A stretch of DNA of 7,250 bases from JBDREW01 sp043819385 (GTDB lineage Bacteria; Patescibacteriota; Minisyncoccia; Minisyncoccales; GWA2-38-27). Below, one piece after another: positions 1-5,886 of the stretch. A model generated the notes under the pieces. That model was given only the letters and a program-made list of their open reading frames with translations. It ran no database searches and was not told the origin of the DNA. The stretch covers positions 1 through 7,250 of the forward strand of contig JBDREW010000002.1 in assembly GCA_043819385.1 (NCBI GenBank), given 5' to 3'. Position 1 is the first letter of the stretch. Every line of letters begins with the position of its first letter. The translations under genes were made by a program, and so were the position numbers.

Positions 1-41
1 TTGAAGGAGTAGAATGGAAGTATGTCTCAAGAATAAGTTAG
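1..41 (+). CDS. Possible C-terminal tail of an upstream gene (partial)
   Basis: One of the three forward frames stays open from the window edge to a TAG at 39-41 and reads EGVEWKYVSRIS before the stop. The other two forward frames stop at once, with a TGA at 2-4 and a TAG at 10-12. The residue mix is plausible for the end of a protein. The stop directly abuts the GGGGAGGT ribosome-binding site of the next small ORF, as expected in an operon. Twelve residues are too few to name a family, and chance openness over 41 bases is quite possible. Confidence 0.35.
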   Translation, partial: EGVEWKYVSRIS

Positions 42-48
42 GGGAGGT
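41..48 (+). promoter_or_regulatory. Strong Shine-Dalgarno site for the 29-aa ORF
   Basis: GGGGAGGT lies 7 bases before the ATG at 56, an ideal distance. It is the main reason to accept the very short ORF that follows as translated. Confidence 0.6.
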
Positions 49-55
49 AAAAAAA

Positions 56-145
56 ATGAAACCATTGAATATTTTAGGATTAGTATTTTTTTCTGTTGGG
101 GTTTTTGCCTTGATCGGATTTGGTTTATATCAATTTTTTAATTGA
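56..145 (+). CDS. 29-aa single-helix membrane peptide, function unknown
   Basis: ATG at 56 to TGA at 143-145 encodes 29 residues: a short MKPLN head, then an almost unbroken hydrophobic stretch (about residues 6-28, rich in Phe, Leu, Val and Gly) ending FFN. It reads as one transmembrane helix with a positively charged cytoplasmic N-terminus and almost nothing outside the membrane. It could equally be an uncleaved signal-like helix. The strong Shine-Dalgarno site GGGGAGGT and the close spacing after the preceding stop support real translation. No family is recognised. It might be a small regulatory or structural membrane peptide, or a toxin-like peptide, but nothing here separates these options. 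The terminator-like hairpin at 252-287 would end its transcript. Confidence 0.55.
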   Translation: MKPLNILGLVFFSVGVFALIGFGLYQFFN

Positions 146-158
146 CCAGAGATATTTA

Positions 159-180
159 GATTTGTGTAGAGGTCCGACAT
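159..180 (+). repeat. GAGGTCCGAC box, copy 1
   Basis: This is a 22-bp unit containing TGTAGAGGTCCGACAT at 165-180. It is repeated at 211-232 with a single mismatch (G at 164 versus A at 216). Its core AGAGGTCCGAC is perfectly complementary to GTCGGACCTCT at 272-282, so it can compete for the 3' arm of the terminator hairpin. Confidence 0.8.
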
Positions 181-210
181 AGAAAAGTAGGAACTTGTAT
201 ATGATGTCTC

Positions 211-232
211 GATTTATGTAGAGGTCCGACAT
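211..232 (+). repeat. GAGGTCCGAC box, copy 2
   Basis: This is the second copy of the 22-bp unit, exactly 52 bp downstream of copy 1, with TGTAGAGGTCCGACAT at 217-232. The 30 bases between the copies are not repeated. That indicates selection or mobility of the box itself rather than a simple tandem duplication of a longer block. Confidence 0.8.
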
Positions 233-240
233 TATTTTGT

Positions 241-262
241 CCGTACCTCAGCAGAGGTCCGG
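241..262 (+). promoter_or_regulatory. Possible alternative (anti-terminator) hairpin
   Basis: CCGTACCTC (241-249) can pair with GAGGTCCGG (254-262) around the loop AGCA, giving eight pairs and one T-C mismatch. This stem uses the same bases (252-261) that form the 5' arm of the terminator at 252-283, so the two folds exclude each other. That is the geometry of an attenuator. It may also be accidental, because 241-249 could simply be a decayed inverted copy of the same box. Confidence 0.35.
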
Positions 263-287
263 CAAAAGAAGGTCGGACCTCTGTTTT
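252..287 (+). terminator. Rho-independent terminator or attenuator upstream of radC
   Basis: CAGAGGTCCG (252-261) pairs perfectly over 10 bp with CGGACCTCTG (274-283) around a 12-base A/G-rich loop. TTTT follows directly, with two further TTTT tracts at 294-297 and 304-307. It would end transcription coming from the 29-aa ORF. Because it also lies about 80 bp before radC, it could act as an attenuator if the operon's transcript starts upstream of it. Confidence 0.7.
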
Positions 288-310
288 AATCTGTTTTAAT
301 CTGTTTTAAC
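281..310 (+). repeat. Three tandem 10-bp CTGTTTTAA(T/C) units
   Basis: CTGTTTTAAT occurs at 281-290 and 291-300, followed by CTGTTTTAAC at 301-310. The first unit overlaps the 3' arm of the hairpin. The array therefore gives three successive T-tracts after one stem, probably by slippage duplication. Confidence 0.85.
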
Positions 311-317
311 TATAGTA

Positions 318-346
318 TTGCTCAATCAGAATAAATGTGGGATAGT
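318..346 (+). promoter_or_regulatory. Weak candidate promoter for the radC-mod-res operon
   Basis: TTGCTC (318-323) and GATAGT (341-346) are separated by 17 bases and sit just upstream of the radC ribosome-binding site. Each hexamer departs from consensus at two positions. It is offered only because a promoter is expected downstream of the terminator. Confidence 0.25.
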
Positions 347-365
347 TAGTATATAAGGAGGAAAA

Positions 366-1049
366 ATGCCTAAAAAACTTAAAATTAAAGATTTACCGTC
401 AGTTGACCGCCCCAGAGAGAAAATGAAGACCAAAGGCCCGCAAAATCTTAAAGATCCTGAGCTTTTAGCAATTCTTTTAGGAACTGGTTATCAAGGTAAA
501 AATGTTCTTGAATTAGCTAGATTTATCTTATCTAAATACAAAGGAAAGAAATTACTTTCTTTAGATTACAATGAATTGGTAAAGATAAAGGGAATTAGTC
601 AAGCTAAAGCTTGTAGAATCCTATCTGCTGTAGAATTAACAAAAAGAGCTTTAAAACATAAAGATGATGATACTCTTCCTATAATAAAGTCAGCTAAAGA
701 TGTGGTGGCTCAATCAGTCTATATGCGGGATAAGAAAAGAGAACATTTTCAAGTTATTTATCTTAATGCTAGAAATGAGATGATTGATAAGAAACCAATG
801 TTTGTTGGTACTCTTAATGCTAATTTAGTTCATCCAAGAGAAATCTTTGCTCGGGCTGTAGAAAACAATTCTGCCTCCATTATCTTGGTTCATAATCATT
901 TATCTAGTGATCCAGAACCATCTCAGGATGATATTGAAGTTACTAAGCGTATTGTTGAAGCAGGGGAGATAATGGGAATTGAAGTTTTAGATCATGTTAT
1001 TATAGCTAAGGGTAAAGTTTTTAGTTTTAAGGAGAAGAAGATGATTTAA
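366..1049 (+). CDS. radC: RadC family protein with JAMM/MPN+ metal-binding domain
   Basis: A full-length 227-aa RadC-family protein. The N-terminal UPF0758-type segment has the family signature around PREK (17-20) and DPELLAILLGTG (30-41), followed by a helix-hairpin-helix-like segment around KIKGISQAKACRIL (73-86). The C-terminal JAMM domain (about 105-226) carries E159 in HPREIF and a complete H-x-H-x7-S-x2-D set: H176, H178, S186 and D189. This is a Zn-binding site of the MPN+ type. The molecular role of RadC proteins is unsettled: the old DNA-repair assignment is doubtful, and homologues are common in mobile and defence loci. ATG at 366 follows AAGGAGG (355-361), which fixes the start. 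Its stop is 4 bp before mod, so the two genes almost certainly share a transcript. No catalytic residue is missing. Family confidence is high; functional confidence is low. Confidence 0.93.
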   Translation: MPKKLKIKDLPSVDRPREKMKTKGPQNLKDPELLAILLGTGYQGKNVLELARFILSKYKGKKLLSLDYNELVKIKGISQAKACRILSAVELTKRALKHKDDDTLPIIKSAKDVVAQSVYMRDKKREHFQVIYLNARNEMIDKKPMFVGTLNANLVHPREIFARAVENNSASIILVHNHLSSDPEPSQDDIEVTKRIVEAGEIMGIEVLDHVIIAKGKVFSFKEKKMI

Positions 1050-1053
1050 GATT

Positions 1054-3111
1054 ATGGATAAATATCAAGGTTTATCAAAAAAAGAGTTATTGAAACTTGT
1101 TGAGATACAAGAAAAGGAATTAAAGTCTAAAAAATATGGGCTTGTTTGGGATAGAGAAAGAGAACCCGAACAAGTTGTCTTAGATTGTGCAGAAAATTTA
1201 CCGGTATTAAAAAGAGTAAAAGGAAAAGAAATTAGAACTTGTGATGAAGAAGATAATATTTTGATTGAGGGCGATAATTATCATGCTTTAACTGTTTTGA
1301 ATTATACTCATAAAGAAAAAATTGACATTATTTATATTGATCCGCCTTATAATACGGGAAATAAATCGTGGAAATACAATAATAATTATGTCGAACAAGA
1401 TGATGGTTATTTACATAGTAAATGGTTAAATATGATGGAAAAGCGATTAAATATTTCCAAAAAATTATTAAAAGATACGGGCGTGTTAATTTGTACAGTT
1501 GATGAAAATGAACATGCAACTCTTGGCTTGTTGTTACAAAACATTTTTGCTGGATTTGAAATAGTTTGTGTTTCAATTATGCATAATCCAGGTGGTATTC
1601 AAGGTAAAAATTTTTCATATACACATGAATATGCTTATTTTGTCATACCTAATGGTGAAAAGAGAATTGCTCAAAGAAAACTTGGGAAAAGCGAAATATA
1701 CGTTTCTAATCTTAGAAATTGGGGCGGTGAATCATCAAGAAGTGATGCAAAAAATTGTTTCTATCCTATCATAATCAAAAACAAAAAAATTATTGGATTT
1801 GGTCCAGTTGCCCAGAATAACTACCATCCCAAAAAGGCAAACGAGAAAAAAAATAATGGAGAAGTTTATGTTTGGCCAATTGATAGCAAGGGGGATGAAA
1901 GAAAATGGAGATATGCTCGACAAACTGTTGAGAATATTTTGGAAAAATTAATAATTAAAGAAAACGAAGGAGAGAAACAAATAATGATAGCTAAAGAATT
2001 AGGTACTTATAAAACAGTGTGGGTTGATAAAAAATATAACGCAGATGTTTATGGGACAAAATTATTATCTCAAATAATTAACACAAAATTTCCTTTTCCG
2101 AAATCTCTTTATGCGGTAGAAGATTGTATAAAAGCAATTATTCACGATAAAGATGATGCTATTATTTTAGATTTTTTTGCTGGTTCAGGTACTACTGGCC
2201 ACGCAGTTTTGGAATTAAATAAAGAAGACAGCGGGAACCGAAAATTTATTCTTTGTACTAACAATGAAAATAATATTTGCACCGAAGTTTGTTATCCTCG
2301 AATTCAAAAAATAATTCAGGGTTACAAGAAAAATGGCAATGGCGAGAAAGTTGAAGGGTTGGGTGGTAATTTGCAATATTTTAAAACTTCACTTATTAAA
2401 AAAGCAAAAGACAAGGATCAGGTAAAAATTGATTTAACGCAAAAATGTGGTGAAATGCTTTGCGTAAAAGAAAACATTTTTAATTTAAAAATAGAGAAAG
2501 AAGATTTTAAAATATTTCATTCAAACAAGAAAGATAAATTTTTATGTATTTATTTTAATTTTTTAGAAGATAGTTTCGAAAACTTTTTAGCGGAAGTACA
2601 AAAGTTAAAAGGGAAGAAGCTTGTTTATATGTTTTCACTTGATAATGAAATTCCAAAAGGTTTATTTAAAAATGTAAAAGACAAAGAGATAATACCTATT
2701 CCAAAAGAAATTCTCAAAGTTTATGAAGAGCTTGTGAGGAAAAATATTCCACTTAAAGTAGAAATTATTTTTATAGAAATAAAAAAGGCCTATAAAAAAG
2801 TTTTTGAGGAAAAAGAAAAAGATGATGGGGTTAAAAATTTGCGGGTTGTTTTAGAAAAAATATTGCAAAAAATTGCACAGCAAAACGAAATTAATTTTTA
2901 CAGGCAAAATGGAAAAGAAGAAAAAATTTCTGCCATAAATGATAAATTAAAAAATAAAAAAATTATCTCACAAACTATTTGGGAAGAAAATAAAACTTAT
3001 TTAACGATAAGTAATGATGCGGTGCATGGTAAATATGATGATTTTGACTTAGAACAAGTCGAGAATTTTTATAGACATATTCAAAAATTAATTGATAAAT
3101 TTAATTTTTAA
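1054..3111 (+). CDS. mod: Type III restriction-modification DNA adenine methyltransferase (Mod)
   Basis: A 685-aa N6-adenine methyltransferase. By family knowledge it methylates one strand of an asymmetric site and supplies site recognition for Res. Catalytic motif IV, DPPYNTG (96-102), comes first and the AdoMet-binding DFFAGSGTTG (373-382) comes later. This is the beta-class order, with the target-recognition region between them (about 130-350). The familiar Mod C-terminal block with VYMFSLDNEIPKG and IPKEILKVYEELVR (to about 562) follows. An additional helical tail (about 570-685) contains SNDAVHG (653-659) and resembles HEPN/DUF4145-type domains. The start lies 4 bp after radC. The nearest AAGGAG (1029-1034) is 19 bases from the ATG, so initiation probably depends on coupling to radC translation. 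A run of eight A at 1846-1853 lies inside the target-recognition region. Mod is certain; the methylated sequence cannot be read from the protein. Confidence 0.95.
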   Translation: MDKYQGLSKKELLKLVEIQEKELKSKKYGLVWDREREPEQVVLDCAENLPVLKRVKGKEIRTCDEEDNILIEGDNYHALTVLNYTHKEKIDIIYIDPPYNTGNKSWKYNNNYVEQDDGYLHSKWLNMMEKRLNISKKLLKDTGVLICTVDENEHATLGLLLQNIFAGFEIVCVSIMHNPGGIQGKNFSYTHEYAYFVIPNGEKRIAQRKLGKSEIYVSNLRNWGGESSRSDAKNCFYPIIIKNKKIIGFGPVAQNNYHPKKANEKKNNGEVYVWPIDSKGDERKWRYARQTVENILEKLIIKENEGEKQIMIAKELGTYKTVWVDKKYNADVYGTKLLSQIINTKFPFPKSLYAVEDCIKAIIHDKDDAIILDFFAGSGTTGHAVLELNKEDSGNRKFILCTNNENNICTEVCYPRIQKIIQGYKKNGNGEKVEGLGGNLQYFKTSLIKKAKDKDQVKIDLTQKCGEMLCVKENIFNLKIEKEDFKIFHSNKKDKFLCIYFNFLEDSFENFLAEVQKLKGKKLVYMFSLDNEIPKGLFKNVKDKEIIPIPKEILKVYEELVRKNIPLKVEIIFIEIKKAYKKVFEEKEKDDGVKNLRVVLEKILQKIAQQNEINFYRQNGKEEKISAINDKLKNKKIISQTIWEENKTYLTISNDAVHGKYDDFDLEQVENFYRHIQKLIDKFNF

Positions 3112-3121
3112 TACTTTTTAT

Positions 3122-5491
3122 ATGACCAATAAACAACTCACAAGATATCAAGAATCTGCTGTTAACGAATTAATTTTAAAGTCAAAATTACTTCTTGATA
3201 AAGATATTAATAAAAAAACCTTAGTTTTTCAAGCCCCGACTGGAAGTGGAAAAACTTTTATGATGTCTCAATTTATTAAACAAGCGATCGAAAAATTTGA
3301 TGATCAAAATTTATGTTTTTTATGGGTTAGTATCGGAAAAGGAAGCTTGCAGGTACAAAGCTATAAGAGTTTAAAAGAAGAATTTGAGTATTCACCTCCG
3401 GTTTATCTGCTTGAACAGGAATTTTTCGGATCAAGAAAAACAATCAGTCGAGATGAGGTTATTGTGGTAAATTGGGAAAAACTAGTTAATAAAAATAAAA
3501 AAACTGGAGAATGGAAAAATATTTTAATGAAAGACAAAGAGACGATAAATTTTCGTGAACTTATCAGAAATACAAAGGAAGAGAAAATTAAAATAATTAT
3601 GATAATTGATGAAAGTCACGTTAGCGCTAAAGCCGAAAGAGCGATAGAGCTAAGGGAGATTATTGAAGCCGATTTAACAATAGAAATGAGTGCCACCCCT
3701 GTTTTAAAAGACGGAGAATATAACGAAAAAGTTGAAGTTAACGCAAGTGATGTAATTAGCGAAGGGATGATTAAAAAAGAAATTATTGTAAATGAAAATT
3801 TAAAAACAATTATGGATAATGAGATAGATTCGCAAAGTTTAGTTTTAGGAACTGCTCTTGCTAAAAGAATAGAATTAAAAAAATATCTAGAAAAAGAAAA
3901 TTCAGAAGTAAATCCACTTGTTTTAATCCAGCTTCCAACAGGAGAAGAAGGGCAGAGTAAGAAAAAAGCGGTTGAAAAGTTTTTAGCTGAGAAAAATATA
4001 ACTGAGGAAAATAAAAAATTAGCTATTTGGTTGACTGAAGAAAAAATAAACTTAGAGGTTTTAGAAAATAATCTAAACGAAGTGGAATTTTTAATTTTTA
4101 AACAAGCTATTGATACTGGCTGGGATTGTCCGCGTGCACAAATATTGGTAAAATTTCGTCAAACAAAAAGCGAAGTTTTTGAGTTACAAACGATTGGTAG
4201 AATTTTGCGGATGCCAGAGGCAATACATTACCAAAATGATAAATTAAATAAAGCCTTTATTTATACAAACATTAAATCAAAAAATATAGATTTCAAAGGT
4301 AATGAAATATCTTTAAAAAATGCAATTAAATCGTTATACGTAGAAAGAGAAAGTATTTATAAGCCGATAAAGCTAAAATCATATTATAGAAATAGGGTTG
4401 ACTTTGGTGATTTAACCATGAGTTTTCGTGGAGTTTTTGAAGAGGTTTTTTGTGAATATTTTGGTATTAAAAAAGATAAAGCGAATTTTGGAATGTTCGA
4501 AAAAAATAGAAAAAAACTAGAAAGCAAAGGAATTAAATTCAAAAATTTAGAAAATAAAGACGAAATAGTCATAAACGGAGAAATTGATGTAAAATATTTT
4601 GATAATTTGCCAGAGGGAAAGATAAAATTTGATGATAATTTTTTGGCAAGATTATCAGAAAATGATTTTGAGAACGCTTTTAAAAATATTATTAAAGAGA
4701 ATTTAAACGGATTTGCGCCTGCAAGGTCAATTGGTATTTTTAAAGAAGCTCTAATTGTTTGGTTTAAAAAATATTTAGGAATTGATCCAAGGAAAAATAA
4801 TGGAATGATTTTTGTTAAAAATATTATTTTTAATAATTATGGTATTTTTGGAAAATTGTTTGATGAAGCAACAAGGACGTACAAACCTATAAAAGATAAA
4901 GAAATAGAAAAGAAAATAGAAGAAACAGAAGAATGGAATAAAAATTGGGAAATATCTGAGAATAGGAATTATAATCCTAATTCTTATAAGTCTCATAGTT
5001 ATGCTTTATCATTGTATAAATCACCAAATAACAAAAAGACATATTTAAGTTTTGATAGTGCTATTGAAAAAGATTTTGTTGAGTTTTTAGAAAAGAATAA
5101 AAATAAAATTCTATGGTGGTGGCAGAATGGGAATGAACATATGGCTTTAAATTTTGGCATCAAATATAATACAAAATCTACTTTTCAGCCGGATTTCTTG
5201 GTGATGTTCAAGAATGGTCAAATTGGGATATACGATACTAAGGCAAGTGGTTTTCAAGAAGACGATAATAAATTAAAGGGAGAAGCTTTACAGAAATATA
5301 TAAGAGAAGAAAATAAGAGAAAAAAGAAAAAATTACTCATAGGTGGATTGATAATAAAAGAAGGCAAACATTTTAGAATTAATAGTGATGATAAATACAA
5401 ACCATTTAAATTTTCATCAGTAAAAGGGAAAGATGAAAAATACAAAGGAGATGATAAAATAAAAAAAGGATGGAGGTATTTAGAATTTTAA
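3122..5491 (+). CDS. res: Type III restriction enzyme, Res subunit (SF2 translocase plus PD-(D/E)XK nuclease)
   Basis: A 789-aa protein that, with Mod, should hydrolyse ATP, move or signal along DNA and cleave unmethylated targets. SF2 helicase motifs appear in order: Walker A APTGSGKT (38-45), DESH (163-166), SAT (190-192), DTGWDCP (331-337) and QTIGRILRM (356-364). The C-terminal nuclease has PD (690-691) followed by DTK (705-707), the PD-(D/E)XK core found in Res proteins. At 789 aa it is shorter than EcoP15I Res (about 970 aa), but all key motifs are present. I chose ATG 3122 over a TTG at 3092 because MTNKQLTRYQ matches a typical Res N-terminus and the TTG would overlap mod. There is no Shine-Dalgarno site. 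The 10-bp gap after mod suggests reinitiation. No frameshift or broken motif is seen, so the system looks intact. Confidence 0.93.
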   Translation: MTNKQLTRYQESAVNELILKSKLLLDKDINKKTLVFQAPTGSGKTFMMSQFIKQAIEKFDDQNLCFLWVSIGKGSLQVQSYKSLKEEFEYSPPVYLLEQEFFGSRKTISRDEVIVVNWEKLVNKNKKTGEWKNILMKDKETINFRELIRNTKEEKIKIIMIIDESHVSAKAERAIELREIIEADLTIEMSATPVLKDGEYNEKVEVNASDVISEGMIKKEIIVNENLKTIMDNEIDSQSLVLGTALAKRIELKKYLEKENSEVNPLVLIQLPTGEEGQSKKKAVEKFLAEKNITEENKKLAIWLTEEKINLEVLENNLNEVEFLIFKQAIDTGWDCPRAQILVKFRQTKSEVFELQTIGRILRMPEAIHYQNDKLNKAFIYTNIKSKNIDFKGNEISLKNAIKSLYVERESIYKPIKLKSYYRNRVDFGDLTMSFRGVFEEVFCEYFGIKKDKANFGMFEKNRKKLESKGIKFKNLENKDEIVINGEIDVKYFDNLPEGKIKFDDNFLARLSENDFENAFKNIIKENLNGFAPARSIGIFKEALIVWFKKYLGIDPRKNNGMIFVKNIIFNNYGIFGKLFDEATRTYKPIKDKEIEKKIEETEEWNKNWEISENRNYNPNSYKSHSYALSLYKSPNNKKTYLSFDSAIEKDFVEFLEKNKNKILWWWQNGNEHMALNFGIKYNTKSTFQPDFLVMFKNGQIGIYDTKASGFQEDDNKLKGEALQKYIREENKRKKKKLLIGGLIIKEGKHFRINSDDKYKPFKFSSVKGKDEKYKGDDKIKKGWRYLEF

Positions 5492-5510
5492 TAAATAAAA
5501 GATTTGAGGA
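5490..5510 (+). repeat. AATAAATAAA boundary repeat, copy 1
   Basis: AATAAATAAAAGATTTGAGG begins within the res stop codon and resembles three later copies at 5849, 6692 and 6737. It matches copy 2 for the first 17 bases and then diverges. It marks the res/GIY-YIG boundary. Confidence 0.6.
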
Positions 5511-5560
5511 AAATTTGAAAATAAAAGGTCGAATATTTAATTAAAAAAGGAACAAATAAG

Positions 5561-5857
5561 ATGGTTAAATTTAATCGAACACAAAAATTTACAAATAACA
5601 ATATTTTGAAAGTTCCAAAGAATAAGGCTATTGTATATAAGATAAAGAATGTCAAGGGTGATAATTTATATACTGGGATTGCAGGTCGAGGTCGAGTTCA
5701 AAAAAGATTAATGGAACATAAGAAATTAAAGAAAGAGATAATTTCTGGTGGAATTAATTTTCAAATTGTGCAGGTTAAAACTAAAGAACGTGCAGAGCAA
5801 ATTGAAAAACAGATAATAAAAAAAGAACAGCCAAGATTTAATGAACAAAATAAATAA
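5561..5857 (+). CDS. Small GIY-YIG-fold nuclease-like protein
   Basis: A 98-aa protein consisting of little more than one GIY-YIG domain. The first motif is IVY (24-26), standing for GIY, and the second is YTG (37-39), standing for YIG. The expected catalytic Arg is R49 in the KRLMEHKK helix, the acidic metal ligand is E82 in the helix before KKEQPRFN, and N94 closes the motif. All main active-site positions are therefore occupied, although the Gly of GIY is replaced. The family includes UvrC, homing endonucleases and restriction enzymes; stand-alone forms like this are common and mostly uncharacterised. AAAGGA (5546-5551) sits 9 bases before the ATG. It lies 69 bp after res with no terminator between, so it may be on the same transcript. 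It could be an accessory nuclease of the restriction system or unrelated cargo. Its C-terminal NK-stop falls inside a boundary repeat. Confidence 0.82.
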   Translation: MVKFNRTQKFTNNNILKVPKNKAIVYKIKNVKGDNLYTGIAGRGRVQKRLMEHKKLKKEIISGGINFQIVQVKTKERAEQIEKQIIKKEQPRFNEQNK

Positions 5858-5872
5858 AAGATTTGGAGAGGG
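5849..5872 (+). repeat. AATAAATAAA boundary repeat, copy 2
   Basis: AATAAATAAAAGATTTGGAG, followed by AGGG, spans the end of the GIY-YIG gene: its last codons AAT AAA TAA are the repeat's first bases. Its GGAGAGGG (5865-5872) is the only Shine-Dalgarno-like sequence for the next gene. Compared with copy 3 there are 2 differences in 24 bases. Confidence 0.75.
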
Positions 5873-5886
5873 TAGTTTTAAAAATT

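Noticed and set aside
159..283. CRISPR array from the repeated GAGGTCCGAC boxes
   Set aside because: There are only two near-identical direct units plus one core. The unit is short, one copy is inverted, the spacing is irregular after the second, and no cas genes are present.
1328..1576. Minus-strand open frame inside mod (82 codons), and other minus-strand frames at 1735-1923, 4384-4572, 4775-4996 and 5254-5445
   Set aside because: They lie opposite well-supported mod and res coding sequence and have low-complexity, Phe/Ile/Ser-rich products typical of the reverse of Lys/Glu-rich genes. They show no domain motifs.
1568..1774. Forward 68-codon frame within mod
   Set aside because: It overlaps the mod target-recognition region in another frame, has no ribosome-binding site and has no recognisable domain.
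3092..3121. TTG start for res, adding 10 residues and overlapping mod
   Set aside because: The added residues MINLIFNTFY have no family support. ATG at 3122 begins the expected MTNKQLTRYQ N-terminus, and there is no ribosome-binding site for the TTG.
1054..5491. Type I or BREX/DISARM assignment for the methyltransferase and helicase pair
   Set aside because: There is no specificity subunit, and no PglZ, BrxL or DrmA-like genes are present. A beta-class DPPY-then-FAGSG methyltransferase followed by a Res with DESH and a C-terminal PD...DTK is the type III pattern.
5515..5543. Promoter candidate TTGAAA with TAATTA 17 bases later, before the GIY-YIG gene
   Set aside because: The -10 hexamer matches consensus at only two positions. 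In such AT-rich sequence this is expected by chance.
5863..5886. TTG start for the M15 peptidase, adding 8 residues
   Set aside because: The TTG lies inside the boundary repeat and upstream of its Shine-Dalgarno-like block. ATG 5887 gives an N-terminus that begins directly with the PG_binding fold.
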